A stretch of DNA of 64,000 nt from Tautonia rosea (GTDB taxonomy: Bacteria > Planctomycetota > Planctomycetia > Isosphaerales > Isosphaeraceae). The stretch is from the NCBI RefSeq assembly GCF_012958305.1, contig NZ_JABBYO010000013.1, positions 124,001 through 188,000 of the forward strand. The letters are read 5' to 3'. Made by a program: the position numbers and the translations under genes. The notes beneath the pieces were generated by a model that had not been told where the DNA came from, made no database searches, and saw nothing but the letters and a program-made list of their open reading frames with translations. This document shows positions 21,242 through 30,865 of the stretch, in pieces; the stretch's first letter is position 1; every line of letters starts with the position of its first letter.

Positions 21242-24229
21242 TTAATCAATGAACAGAAATTCGTTACTGTTGAACAGCGCTCGGCAGACGGTGGCAAGAC
21301 CGTGTTCCCTGGCGACCTCAGCCGCTCGGGATCGCTCCTCCTGCGAAGGAAGGCGGCTCAGCGCAAGCAAGTAGGCCAGGTCGATCCGGGCCTTGAGGTC
21401 GGGTCCTGCCTCAGACTTCAGCCGATCGGCGAACCATTCAGACAGGTCAAGCACCATCGTGTTGTTCAGCATCGCCAGGGCCTGAAGCGGTGTGTTGGTC
21501 ACGGTCCGGACCGGTGCGGTCGTCGACGGGTCGGGGCAGTCCAGGGCGTCGAGGAAGCCGCTGCGCCCCCCCCGAGCCCAGGTACGGAACAGAGTCCGGC
21601 GATGCTCCCCTGGACCCATCGGATCGGTTGGCAGGTAGTGGGTAGTAATGGTCCCTTCAGCTCGGGCGATTTCGAAATCGCGAAACCCCGGCCCATCGAT
21701 CGCCGGATCGAGCACCCCGGAGACGGCGAGCATCGCATCGCGGACCATCTCGGCGTCCAGCCGCTTCGCCGGGTTCCGCCAGAGGAGGCGGTTCTCGGCG
21801 TCGATCCGGACCGATTCAGGGTCGAACCGCGAGGCTCGCCGGTAGGCCGAGGACGACAGGATGCGGCGGTGCAGGTGCTTGAGGCTCCAGTCGTGCTCGA
21901 TCAGATCGCTCGCGAGCCAGTCGAGCACCTCAGGATGCGAGGGATGACCCCCGTTGAATCCGAAATCGCTGGGGGTCGCGATCAGCCCGGTGCCGAAGTA
22001 CGCCTGCCAGATTCGGTTGACGATCACCCGGGCAAACAAAGGGTTCTCCGGGTGGCTGATCCAGGTGGCCAGGCGGGTTCTGCGCTCCGCATCGGGAGCC
22101 TCAGGATCGATCCCAAACGTGCTTGGAACCGCGTTGATTGCCGAGAGGCCGCCGGGAGCAACGACCTCGCCCGGGCTGGCGGGATCGCCCCGGATCAAGA
22201 GACGAGACGCTTCCGGCTGCCGAGGCGCGACCGCATAGGCCTTGCGAGGCCTGGCCAGGCGATCCTGGACCCGGTCACGTTCAGCAAGGAGGTCTTCGCG
22301 GACTCGGCGGAGGTCGGCTGGCAGGGCCTCGGCAATCGCTCTCGGATCGATCGGGGCACCCTGATGGAAGGAGGCGGCGACTTCCTCAGCCGTCATCGCA
22401 CAACCATACACCGCGGCGCGGGCGATCTGACCGGCGAGCATCCGGTTGCCCCCCGGGTTTCCGTGCCGGAGGCCGAAGACAACCTGAGCCTCGCCGGCCT
22501 TGAACGTCTTCAGGCCGGAGGATCGGTAGGGGGAGCCATACGGTTGGCCATCGCGATAGGCCGTGATTGTGCCGTCGGCCTCGTAAACGAGCGCAAGATG
22601 AACGAAGCGGCGGTCGGCCTCGACCTCAGGAGGGCCTTCGAATGATTTCGTCCGGGAAAAGCCGTCGCTGCCGGCCATCCAGTGCCCCTCCTCCTGTTCG
22701 CCGAAGACGATCGCGTCGAACGTCTGGCCGTCGAGCGTCTGCACGCTCACGACCCCGCCGCCGCGCTGCGAGAGGGTGTCGAGCTGGACCCAGGCTTCCA
22801 GGGTTTTGACCCCGAGATCCTCCGTCAACGGGGCCGAGGCGAGATAGCCGGAGGATCCATCGACGACCAGGCTCTCGCCGTCGAGCCGCGCACCGCCCCG
22901 AAGCGATCCGGGTAGACCTCCCTGCAGATCGGTCGGGCCGCGATCGAAGTCCCACCGAGCCGCGGGAGCGGGAATCGCATCGAGCGATTCGGAGAGAGCT
23001 CGACCTCGCAATCGTTCTCGGATCGGCTCTTCCAGGGTCCGCAAGCGATCGGAGATCTCCGCGAAGCTGCGGCGGTCGGCCACGAGTTCCGGGTCGATTG
23101 CCGAAAGGTCGCGGACCCCGTGGCGGACCCCGTCGAGCGCCGAGGCCATTCGGTAGTAATCCGCCTGGGGAATCGGGTCGAACTTGTGGTCGTGGCACCG
23201 GGCGCAGTGGACCGTCAGACCGAGGAAGGTCTGCGAGACGGTACTGACGAGATCTTCCAGCTCGTCCTGACGCACCACCTTCCGCATGGCCTCGCTCTGT
23301 TGCCCCTGGCCGACGGAGTCGTAGGAACCCGCCACCAGGAAGCCGGTCGCCTCGATTGCGCTCGGATCGTCGGGGGCCAGCAGATCGCCGGCGAGTTGGA
23401 GGCGGGCGAAGCGGTCGTAGGGCATGTCGGCGTTCAGCGCCTGCACGACCCAGTCGCGGTAGCGCCAGGCGTCGGGCCGGAATTCGTCGTGCTCGAAGCC
23501 GTTGCTCTCGCCGAAGCGGGCCAGGTCGAGCCAGGCCCGCGCCCATCGGACCCCGTACTGAGGAGATGCCAGCAGCCGATCCACCAGGCGATCATAGGCG
23601 TCGGCCCGGTCGTCGGCGACGAACGCCTCGACCGCATCTGGCTCGGGAGGCAGGCCAGTCAGATCAAACGTCACGCGACGGATGAGCGTGCGACGATCGG
23701 CCATCTCAAGCGGTTGGAGTCCTTCCCGGTCGAGGCGATCGAGGATCATCGCATCGATCGGGGTTGCTTCCTCCGAGTGAGCCAACACCGTGAGGTCCGG
23801 TCGTCGGAGCGGCGCCAGCGACCACCAATCGCGCCCCGCCCTGTGATCGGTCGAGGCAGTGAAGGGGTCGATCGGGTCCGATCCCCAGGGGGCTCCGCGT
23901 TCAATCCAGGCCCGCAGCCGTTCGGCCTCCTCTTCCGGCAAGGGATCGTCGGGCGGCATGAGACCGTCCTCCACCACGATCCAGAGAAGGCTCTCGTCGA
24001 GGTCGCCCGGCGAGACGGCCGGGCCGCTGTGGCCGCCCTTGAGCGCTCCTGCCTTGCGAGACAGATCGAGCCCGCCTTTCGGGTCTGGACCGGCGTGGCA
24101 GTCGAGGCAGCGAGTGGTCAGGATCGGGGCGACTGATTGATCGAACTCGAACTCCGGCGGCGGGTCCGGCTGACCGATCGCGACCGAGCCGTACGACAGG
24201 GTCGCCGCGAAGATCAGGGCAAGGCGCAT
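21242..24229 (-). CDS. Planctomycete cytochrome c/DUF1549/DUF1553 protein with LamG-like insert
   Basis: The protein has 995 residues from the ATG at 24229, preceded by AAGGAG 8 bases upstream; a longer frame to 24337 is less likely. A signal peptide (MRLALIFAATLSYGSVAIG) leads to a heme-c domain with CLDCH near residue 42 (planctomycete cytochrome c). DUF1549 follows, with RRVTFDLTGLPPEPDAVEAF and a second heme-like CARCHDHKFDP. Between it and DUF1553 sits a concanavalin/LamG-like region, about residues 430-620 (LEAWVQLDTLSQRGGG). DUF1553 closes the chain (VNRIWQAYFGTGLIATPSDF). The DUF1501 partner is 32 bases downstream. The protein probably works in the periplasm on polymers or in electron transfer; the exact role is unknown. 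Confidence 0.92.
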   Translation of the reverse strand: MRLALIFAATLSYGSVAIGQPDPPPEFEFDQSVAPILTTRCLDCHAGPDPKGGLDLSRKAGALKGGHSGPAVSPGDLDESLLWIVVEDGLMPPDDPLPEEEAERLRAWIERGAPWGSDPIDPFTASTDHRAGRDWWSLAPLRRPDLTVLAHSEEATPIDAMILDRLDREGLQPLEMADRRTLIRRVTFDLTGLPPEPDAVEAFVADDRADAYDRLVDRLLASPQYGVRWARAWLDLARFGESNGFEHDEFRPDAWRYRDWVVQALNADMPYDRFARLQLAGDLLAPDDPSAIEATGFLVAGSYDSVGQGQQSEAMRKVVRQDELEDLVSTVSQTFLGLTVHCARCHDHKFDPIPQADYYRMASALDGVRHGVRDLSAIDPELVADRRSFAEISDRLRTLEEPIRERLRGRALSESLDAIPAPAARWDFDRGPTDLQGGLPGSLRGGARLDGESLVVDGSSGYLASAPLTEDLGVKTLEAWVQLDTLSQRGGGVVSVQTLDGQTFDAIVFGEQEEGHWMAGSDGFSRTKSFEGPPEVEADRRFVHLALVYEADGTITAYRDGQPYGSPYRSSGLKTFKAGEAQVVFGLRHGNPGGNRMLAGQIARAAVYGCAMTAEEVAASFHQGAPIDPRAIAEALPADLRRVREDLLAERDRVQDRLARPRKAYAVAPRQPEASRLLIRGDPASPGEVVAPGGLSAINAVPSTFGIDPEAPDAERRTRLATWISHPENPLFARVIVNRIWQAYFGTGLIATPSDFGFNGGHPSHPEVLDWLASDLIEHDWSLKHLHRRILSSSAYRRASRFDPESVRIDAENRLLWRNPAKRLDAEMVRDAMLAVSGVLDPAIDGPGFRDFEIARAEGTITTHYLPTDPMGPGEHRRTLFRTWARGGRSGFLDALDCPDPSTTAPVRTVTNTPLQALAMLNNTMVLDLSEWFADRLKSEAGPDLKARIDLAYLLALSRLPSQEERSRAAEVAREHGLATVCRALFNSNEFLFID

Positions 24230-24531
24230 CCCGCACACTCCTTCGGCTTCCGGATCGAGATCGACCCTCACGACCCGCATACAGATCGAAGATGATTGCT
24301 CATGTCCGATCGTTCCCGACCCATCCCGGTCCGTCAAGCCTCCGGCGGGTCCGGTCCGCGGTGCAATCGCCTCAAGCGGTTCGGATCACCTCCGAAATAT
24401 CGAAGGCCGATTGAGCCTGGAGGGAGAAGTCGAGGCCAGCGATGGAACGGGCCGAGGCCGAGGGTGCCGGGAGCCATTGGGCAGACATCGTGACGCGATC
24501 CGGTAGACTAATCTGCAGGAGGGTCTCCATC
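24230..24531. other. Divergent intergenic region
   Basis: These 302 bases lie between divergently transcribed genes (DUF1549/1553 on minus, DUF4058 on plus) and should hold promoters for both. I see no clear -35/-10 pair, palindrome or repeat. Confidence 0.45.
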
Positions 24532-25293
24532 ATGCCGCTGCGCGACCATTTTCGCCCACCACTGGATCAGCTCATGTCGTGGGACGGGGTCCATGGAGGC
24601 TGGCCCATGAAGATCGTGGACCACCTCGGCCCAAGGCTGCCCGGCCGGTATGTGGCCGCACCACACATCCACCTGGGATCGTCAATCGAGGTGGCCGTGG
24701 CGACCTTCGATCGGCCCGAGGCAGGGGCGGAACCCTTTGCCGGACCGGACGAAGGCGGCGGGACGGCAACGGCGACCGCCACGGCGACGATGACCGCGAC
24801 CTGGGCGCCGCCGAAGCCGACGCTGGCGATCATGGCCGACGTGCCGAAGGCGGACGAATACGAGGTGCGCGTCTATGACACCCGGAGAGGGCGTCGGCTG
24901 GTGGCGGCGGTCGAACTGGTCAGCCCTTCGAACGAGGACCGGCCGGAGCACCGCCGGGCGTTCGTAACCAAGTGCGCGGCGATGCTGGCCGAGGGGGTCT
25001 GCGTGGCGATCGTCGACGTCGTCACGACCCGGGCGGTCAACCTGTATGGCGAACTCCTGGCAATGATCGGCCATGCCGACCCGATGCTCGGGCACGATCC
25101 CCCCTTGATCTCGGCCGCCTCGTGCCGATGGATCCGGCGCGGCGGCACCCGCGTTTTCGAATCCTGGGCCTACCCGCTGGAACTCGGCAAGCAACTGCCA
25201 ACCTTGCCGCTCTGGCTGGCGCCCGAGCTGGCCGTACCGCTCGACCTGGAAGCCAGCTACGAGGACACCTGTCGAGCGCTGCGCATCCCGTGA
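24532..25293 (+). CDS. DUF4058 family protein
   Basis: The protein has 253 residues from the ATG at 24532, with GGAGGG about 9 bases upstream. It opens with MPLRDHFRPPL, a typical DUF4058 start, and contains the conserved VAAVELVSPSNEDRPEHR and FVTKCAAMLAEGV segments; the same family occurs again at 42263. The predicted fold resembles restriction-endonuclease-like PD-(D/E)xK proteins, but a nuclease role is unproven. It is cytosolic without a signal. Residues near 80-95 form an unusual Thr-Ala repeat (TATATATATMTATW) encoded by six-base units, inserted between conserved parts. The gene stands alone on the plus strand. Confidence 0.85.
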   Translation: MPLRDHFRPPLDQLMSWDGVHGGWPMKIVDHLGPRLPGRYVAAPHIHLGSSIEVAVATFDRPEAGAEPFAGPDEGGGTATATATATMTATWAPPKPTLAIMADVPKADEYEVRVYDTRRGRRLVAAVELVSPSNEDRPEHRRAFVTKCAAMLAEGVCVAIVDVVTTRAVNLYGELLAMIGHADPMLGHDPPLISAASCRWIRRGGTRVFESWAYPLELGKQLPTLPLWLAPELAVPLDLEASYEDTCRALRIP

Positions 25294-25698
25294 CCGTTGT
25301 GGGGGGCCGAGTTTCGCTTCGGCCGTCATGCCGATGAGACCCCGGCCGCCGGCCCCTTGAAGATTGGAGGCCGAGGGATCATCTCGGAGCAGCCTGGTCC
25401 TCAAGGGGCCTCTGGCTGGCCGGTCGCGCCGGGACAACGCAAATCCCTTATGGCGATGTTCTGCCCGTGATCCAGCGCACTGGCAAGGCTTCTGGGCCTT
25501 CGGGGACAAGTTTTGCGTGGTAGACTCACCTGGGAGAATCTGGCGACGTGTCTTGCCAGACCATCGCCCCAACGCCTGAGTCTCAACAAAACATGGTCGA
25601 CACGATGACGACCGTAACGTGAGGGATTCTGAGAAGGTTCTTGCTTCCCACGGAATCCCAATCAAGGGTCGGGTCGGAATCGAAGCAGGGAGCACGCC
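25294..25698. other. Intergenic region without a recognised gene
   Basis: These 405 bases between two plus-strand genes contain only short frames without protein character. No tandem repeat, strong hairpin or RNA gene was seen. The last 20 bases before 25699 include AGCAGGGAG, a plausible ribosome site for the next gene. Confidence 0.45.
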
Positions 25699-26133
25699 AT
25701 GCACGCGGAACGGAATCGGCGGAGGGGATCGGTAATTGCCTGGATCGGAGTCGCGATCGTGGCTGCTGCGGCTTGCGTCCTCCCTCGGGGCGAGGCCCAG
25801 GCCGATTACGACCCACCCCGAGGCTTTGACGCAATCGGCTACGGTCCCGAGGGGCTCGCCGGGCAGGGCTACGGCAAAGGGGCCTGGTACGCCTGGCCGT
25901 ACCACACCAAGAGCTCGGTGTACGGCTATCGCGATTTCGCATACGGCCGAGGCCCCCTGATCAACCTCGGTGGGGCGGCCTTGCAGCCCGGTTTTCGGGG
26001 ATACGGCGTGCTGGGAAGCCCCGGCTATGGCCTGGGGATGTATCCCAGCACCTGGGTCGATCAGCGTCCCGTTCATGGAATCGGCCGCTGGTTGGGACAT
26101 GGAGCCCCTCGCGGCTCCCGACATGGTTGGTAA
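25699..26133 (+). CDS. Small secreted Gly/Tyr-rich protein
   Basis: The protein has 144 residues. An N-terminal signal peptide with a basic start (MHAERNRRRGS) and a hydrophobic stretch ends around residue 35 near GEAQA. The mature part is rich in Gly, Tyr, Trp and Pro with repeated GYG-type turns (GYGPEG, GQGYGKG, YGYRDFAYGRG, GFRGYGVLG), and lacks Cys. Such composition fits a surface or matrix protein with little regular structure. I recognise no family. It lies upstream of the secretin gene on the same strand, 222 bases away, so it might be an envelope component, which is inference only. Confidence 0.65.
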   Translation: MHAERNRRRGSVIAWIGVAIVAAAACVLPRGEAQADYDPPRGFDAIGYGPEGLAGQGYGKGAWYAWPYHTKSSVYGYRDFAYGRGPLINLGGAALQPGFRGYGVLGSPGYGLGMYPSTWVDQRPVHGIGRWLGHGAPRGSRHGW

Positions 26134-26355
26134 GGGCGAACGATCGTCGTCGAGTCAGTCGAGTTTGACGGCTGCGAAGGATTTGTGCGGGGTGTCAAGA
26201 TCATTTTGACCCGGAAGACCGTTCGAATCGCGCTCTTACTCAAGGTGCGATCGAAACGCTTCCGATTCTTGGGGTGAGCCGACCGTGGCCGGTTGCAAGG
26301 AATGCGGCCCGGGCATGGTCTGATCGTGTTCTCGCTGCCCCGAGGATGGTGTCGA

Positions 26356-29300
26356 ATGAATCAATCGAATCGACCGAGGGAGCGAGGCCGGCGGCTCGGC
26401 CTCGCAGGACTCGGCATTCTCGCGACCTCCGTGTGCTGGATGGCCGCACTGGAACCTTCTCGAGCGAGGACCTTTCAGGCGGTTGAATCGGATCTCGAGA
26501 GCGTCCCGGTCATGGCACTCGAGCCGATGGCTTCCGATTCCTTGACTGAGGCGATTCCGGCGCTCCCCGATTCGCCTCCTGAAGTCCCATCCATCGAGCC
26601 AGTCATCGCGGAGCCGTCGATTCGTTCCGAGACACCGTTGCCGGCGTCGCCCGACACCGACGCCAACTCCTTTATGCCGACCCACGAAGGGGACGTGGAC
26701 ATTCCGGAAGTGCCGTTGTTTGCGGACGAACCCTTGCAAAACGTTTCGAACCCTGATCCCGAGACGCCTCCCCTTGCTTCGGAATTGACGGTTCAGTTTG
26801 TCCCGGGGCAAATTCCGGCGCCGGAACTATTTCCCAGTCCTCCACAGAATCCCAGCCCAATCCCACCACAGTATCCGCTCCAGGTTCCTCCGCAGTATCC
26901 TCCGCCGTACCCGACATCGCCGTTGCCTGGACCCGGAGGAGCGCTCCCGGAAGCCCTTCCTGAGGAGGAACAGCCCAGGCTCTCGCTCCGGGTCAACAAT
27001 CAGGACATTCGTCAGGCCCTGGAACTGCTGGCAGCGCAAGCCGGGGTCAATATTATCCCGTCTCAAGGGGTCAGCGGTTCGGTCAGCATTGTGCTTGAGG
27101 ACGTGACCTTTGACCGGGCGTTGGAAATCCTGCTGAGGATCGCAAACCTGGAAGCTCGCCGGGAAGGGGAGCTAATCTTCGTCTACACGGCGGCGGAAGC
27201 CGAGGCATTGCGTCTCCGAGAAAACGAGCCGATCATCCGGGTGTACCATCTCAACTATGTTCGAGCGTTTGACATCTTCGCAATGATCAGCCCCTTCCTA
27301 AGCCCTCAGGGGACGATCTCGTTAACCCCCCCCAGCGGCCAGGGAATCACCGGGGCAGGCGGTGCGGGAGCCTTTGGGGGATCGACGGGCGGCATTGTAG
27401 GAGGCGCGGGAGGCGTCGGTCTGGTGGGAGGCGGTGGCGGTCTGGTCGGTCCGGGAGGCGCCGGCGGTGGTGGTACGGCAGGGGGTATGGCGCTCGGCGG
27501 AAACATGGCAGGAGGGGGATTCCCCGGGCCGGTCGGCGGCGGCGGCTCGACGGGCGGTGATTCCTTCGCCTTGCACGACATGGTCGTCATTCGAGACTTC
27601 CCCGAGAACGTGAAAGTCATCGACGAGATCGTCGCACGGCTCGATGTCGAGCCGTTGCAGGTTCTGATTGAAGCCGTGATCATCAGCGTCGAATTACGTG
27701 ATGGCCAGGAACTGGGCGTGAACTTCGCCGTGGTCGATAATCTCGCGACCGAAGCAATCGTTTCCGGAAGCGGCGCGGCGATCAACCTGGCGGGTGGGTT
27801 CAGCCCGGCTCAGGTGCTTTCGGCCGCCAGTGCTCCGACGGCACCTCCCCCGCTCGGAGGCTACATCGGCCCTCGCCCCGGACAGTTGTTACCAGGCTAT
27901 CTGGCCGATCAAGGCTTGAAATACGGCTTCGTCAGCAATAGCGTTGCCGGGTTCATTCGAGCCCTGGAAACGCTCAACAAGATCAACATCCTTGCCAGCC
28001 CTCGGCTCCTGGTCCTGAACAAACAGCTGGCTGAGATCCAACTCGGTCAGCGGCTTGGTTACGCGACCACCTTCACGAACCTCACGACCGCTTCGGAGCA
28101 GGTGCAGTTCATCCCCATCGGGACCTTGCTGGCGATTCGTCCTTACGTCTCGCAGGAAGGCATGATCCGCCTGGAAGTCCATCCCGAACGTAGTTCGGGA
28201 TTCATCGACGCCAATGGCATCCCTCAGCTGACGACCTCGGAGTTGACAACGAACATCATGGTCCCCGACGGCGCAACCATCGTCATCGGCGGTCTGATCG
28301 ACAACACCGACGAGATCCGGGAAGACGGGGTCCTTGGCCTGAACCGGTTACCCTTCTTTGGGCCCTTGTTCCGGACCCGCACAACGCGGGCCTTGAAGCA
28401 AGAACTCCTGGTCTTGCTCACCCCTCGCATCATCAACCGAGACGGCGGCCTGCCCAGGCCGGTGCCGGGAAGTCCTCCCGTCGGACCCTCGGGCGTCCCC
28501 AACTCGGGGCCGATGCCTGGCCAGCCGTATTTTGTTGAGGCCGGATGCGAGATGCCCGTCCTGGCGCCAACCCTGCTTGATCCGGATATCCTGATGCGTC
28601 GATCGTCTCAGGAAACCCTCGGGGCGGTCTCGGGACTGCATGATCTGCTCCGCAGCGATTTCGGCAACGCCTCCCCTTCCACCGTCGACGAGATGCTCCA
28701 GGCCGCTCAGATGACCTCGACGCAGGACCTTTTGGCTGAACAGCCAGAGCCCGTTGCCGAGCCACCGGCTCGCCGCGGTTGGTCCTGGAGGAATCCAAAA
28801 GCCTCGGCTCAAGCTCCAGATCCGGCCCCAGCTGAGGTCGCCCTCGAAACACCCAGGGGGTCCCAGACCGCACCGACACCCCCTGAGGCCGCGCCCAATC
28901 AGGAAGACGAGACACGAGGATACCGACCGGGGGATCTGACCCGCGCCATGTTCTCTCGGATCGCTCAGCGTCGCAAGAAACCCCATCCGCCTTCGCCGAC
29001 AATGCAAGGGCCCGCCCCCACCGAGGGCCAGATCGCGTCAAACGTTGCCGGGCCATCCCAGCCCCCGGCTGGCCCGACCCAGGATGCGACAGTCATGCCG
29101 GTGGGCATCGCGCAACATATCGTGGCTCCTGGAGAGGATTTCCGGTCAATCGCCAGCCGATACTACGGGAATCCTGCCCTGCACGCAGCACTCTGGGCCG
29201 TGAACCGCCACTCCTCACCGTCCCTCGAAGGATTGCAACCGGGCACGATGCTCATGCTGCCTCCGACCGAAGTCCTGGAACGCGTCTACATCGACGCGGT

Positions 29301-29403
29301 TCAGACAACGCTCCGGACGCAGAGTCCGGTCGAACCGATCTCGAAGGAATCGAAACGCCAACCCCGATTCCGCTTCTTTGGCAAGAACGAGATCCGCCAA
29401 TAG
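26356..29403 (+). CDS. Secretin of a type IV pilus/type II secretion system with LysM-like tail
   Basis: The protein has 1015 residues from the ATG at 26356; an open frame reaches 26293. It starts with a signal peptide and a long Pro/Ser-rich region. An N0/STN-like domain (LSLRVNNQDIRQALELLAAQ) lies at about residues 205-275 and N1-like domains follow. A Gly-rich insert of about 70 residues at 330-402 interrupts an N-domain. The secretin core covers about 440-700, with VHPERSSG, VPDGATIVIGGLID and LNRLPFFGPLFR followed by LLVLLTPRII. The C-terminal third is Pro-rich and ends in a LysM-like domain near residues 914-965 (IASRYYGNPALHAALWAVN). It forms the outer-membrane pore; the LysM-like end may hold peptidoglycan. 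The facing minus-strand operon (30.8-40.5 kb) supplies the rest of the machine. Confidence 0.92.
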   Translation: MNQSNRPRERGRRLGLAGLGILATSVCWMAALEPSRARTFQAVESDLESVPVMALEPMASDSLTEAIPALPDSPPEVPSIEPVIAEPSIRSETPLPASPDTDANSFMPTHEGDVDIPEVPLFADEPLQNVSNPDPETPPLASELTVQFVPGQIPAPELFPSPPQNPSPIPPQYPLQVPPQYPPPYPTSPLPGPGGALPEALPEEEQPRLSLRVNNQDIRQALELLAAQAGVNIIPSQGVSGSVSIVLEDVTFDRALEILLRIANLEARREGELIFVYTAAEAEALRLRENEPIIRVYHLNYVRAFDIFAMISPFLSPQGTISLTPPSGQGITGAGGAGAFGGSTGGIVGGAGGVGLVGGGGGLVGPGGAGGGGTAGGMALGGNMAGGGFPGPVGGGGSTGGDSFALHDMVVIRDFPENVKVIDEIVARLDVEPLQVLIEAVIISVELRDGQELGVNFAVVDNLATEAIVSGSGAAINLAGGFSPAQVLSAASAPTAPPPLGGYIGPRPGQLLPGYLADQGLKYGFVSNSVAGFIRALETLNKINILASPRLLVLNKQLAEIQLGQRLGYATTFTNLTTASEQVQFIPIGTLLAIRPYVSQEGMIRLEVHPERSSGFIDANGIPQLTTSELTTNIMVPDGATIVIGGLIDNTDEIREDGVLGLNRLPFFGPLFRTRTTRALKQELLVLLTPRIINRDGGLPRPVPGSPPVGPSGVPNSGPMPGQPYFVEAGCEMPVLAPTLLDPDILMRRSSQETLGAVSGLHDLLRSDFGNASPSTVDEMLQAAQMTSTQDLLAEQPEPVAEPPARRGWSWRNPKASAQAPDPAPAEVALETPRGSQTAPTPPEAAPNQEDETRGYRPGDLTRAMFSRIAQRRKKPHPPSPTMQGPAPTEGQIASNVAGPSQPPAGPTQDATVMPVGIAQHIVAPGEDFRSIASRYYGNPALHAALWAVNRHSSPSLEGLQPGTMLMLPPTEVLERVYIDAVQTTLRTQSPVEPISKESKRQPRFRFFGKNEIRQ

Positions 29404-29430
29404 CCCTGTGTCGAAACGATGGGACGCGAT

Positions 29431-29467
29431 CGGATCGGGCCAGGACTTCGCGAACTGGCCCGATCCG
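29431..29467. terminator. Strong hairpin between convergent genes
   Basis: A perfect 13-bp inverted repeat (CGGATCGGGCCAG, and its complement at 29455-29467) encloses 11 bases. It lies between the secretin and the convergent surface-protein gene and could end transcription from both sides. It has no T-tract. Confidence 0.5.
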
Positions 29468-29519
29468 CTGCGGGTCATGATCGAAATCGAGACATCTGTT
29501 TGCCGGTAAGGTCGATCGG

Positions 29520-30605
29520 TCACGGCTGGACAGGGATCACCGGACTGATCTGGCCGGTGCCAAGGACGCTTCGGCCGGCGAAGAGGAGGCGGACCCCCTC
29601 AAGAATCTGTTCCCGAGAACTCTCGATCATTATGTCGATCGTCGCCAGGTACAGTTCCACGGCCGCGTCCGAGCCCGATGGTAAGGGCTGCGAGGTCAGT
29701 TGCTGGAGCAACAACTGAGGCCCCTGACCGGCGATCTGGTTTGCCAGCAAGAACTGAATGGCGGTCTCGGGCCGAGGAGTATGGTACGCTCCCGGGATCC
29801 GAGGGAGTCGGATCGGGAGCCGGTTGAAGTAGGTGACCAGATCCTGTGAAAGCCTCAAGGTTCGATCAGCCACATAATTGAGGTACTGGGAGCTGACGTT
29901 GCCTGAATCGGGCGAGGGAACAAGGAAGACCAGCTCCATTGGTGTGCCGGCCGGCAAGGGGCCATCGTTGCTCACGGAGCCGTCCTCGTTGACGACGACC
30001 CCGAATTCTCCGGACAGCGGGTTAAACGGCTGAACTCCGGTCAGGAGCCCCGAGGCCGTTCCGGTAATCTGATAGAGTCGAGGAGCCGACCCGACCGGCT
30101 TGGCGGCGACCCGCAGCGGTGCCGAATCCGTTGCAGGGGGCAACTCCAGACGGTCGACCGCAAACAGGCCGCCACCCGGTTGATACGGAGCGGTCAGCGT
30201 CAACTGGAGCGTCTGAGACGATTCGGTCGTGAACGATCTCAGGTACAGCTCAATCGCCTCGGCGATCTCGGTGCGGAACGCGTCGTACTGCTCGTTGATC
30301 ACGACAGCCGGCGTCTGAAGCGTCCGGGCCATTGCCGCCTGGGGCAATCGTGCGGCCATCGGCGCCTGAGGGAGTCGTGCGGCCGTCGGTGCCCCGTGGA
30401 ATCGTGCGGCCATCGGCGCCTGAGGGAGCCGAGGAGTGGGCGGTGTGGGTCGGTTGGCTGCTCGAATGACCGCGAGCGACTGGGCCCAGTCTCTCATCGC
30501 CGGACGCGCCAAAGGCTCTCGGAAACCGATCGAGGACAGAACGATTCGCTCTTCCAGCGCGTCCCAGGTCCCGGGACGAAATCGAGGTCGTCGAGGCGTA
30601 CTCAT
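29520..30605 (-). CDS. Planctomycete extracellular protein with LEERIVLS signal and tandem repeats
   Basis: The protein has 361 residues from the ATG at 30605, preceded by AGGAGGG about 10 bases upstream. Near the N-terminus it carries WDALEERIVLSSIG, the planctomycete extracellular-signal motif (LExR-xLxS). Residues about 55-95 contain degenerate tandem repeats of LPQAPMAAR. The rest is strand-rich and soluble, with GLLTGVQPFNPLSGEFGVVV and a C-terminal helical part. I recognise no enzyme motif. It is the last gene in the direction of the pilus operon, 260 bases after the DUF5658 gene. It may be a surface or matrix protein exported with or by the system, which is inference. Confidence 0.7.
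   Translation of the reverse strand: MSTPRRPRFRPGTWDALEERIVLSSIGFREPLARPAMRDWAQSLAVIRAANRPTPPTPRLPQAPMAARFHGAPTAARLPQAPMAARLPQAAMARTLQTPAVVINEQYDAFRTEIAEAIELYLRSFTTESSQTLQLTLTAPYQPGGGLFAVDRLELPPATDSAPLRVAAKPVGSAPRLYQITGTASGLLTGVQPFNPLSGEFGVVVNEDGSVSNDGPLPAGTPMELVFLVPSPDSGNVSSQYLNYVADRTLRLSQDLVTYFNRLPIRLPRIPGAYHTPRPETAIQFLLANQIAGQGPQLLLQQLTSQPLPSGSDAAVELYLATIDIMIESSREQILEGVRLLFAGRSVLGTGQISPVIPVQP
30338..30431 (-). repeat. Tandem repeat inside the extracellular protein gene
   Basis: About two and a half diverged copies of a unit near 36 bp, each containing CGTGCGGCCATCGGCGCCTG or a close variant, encode the LPQAPMAAR-type repeats. Copy number could vary by slippage or recombination. Confidence 0.6.
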
Positions 30606-30865
30606 CGGCGATTGGCCCTCCTGGATTCGACAGCCCCTCCCTGGGTTCGACGGCCGCTTGGCAACGTGACGATCCCCGTGCCGAGCCGGACCGCCCACCG
30701 AACGAATGGGACGAACTGCCAAAGCCTATCGGTCTCGATGGTCGGCAATCGCCACCCGAGCCGAGGGGACCACGATGGAACCTCCTGGATCATCCGGCAC
30801 GATCACCCCCTTCGGATCAATGCGTCAGGAGGGGCCGCGCCGGTCGAGCGTTGACCGAGACTCCT

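Noticed and set aside
20876-22645. Plus-strand open frame of 589 codons
   Set aside because: It lies antisense to the DUF1501 and DUF1549/1553 genes and its composition is that of a shadow frame.
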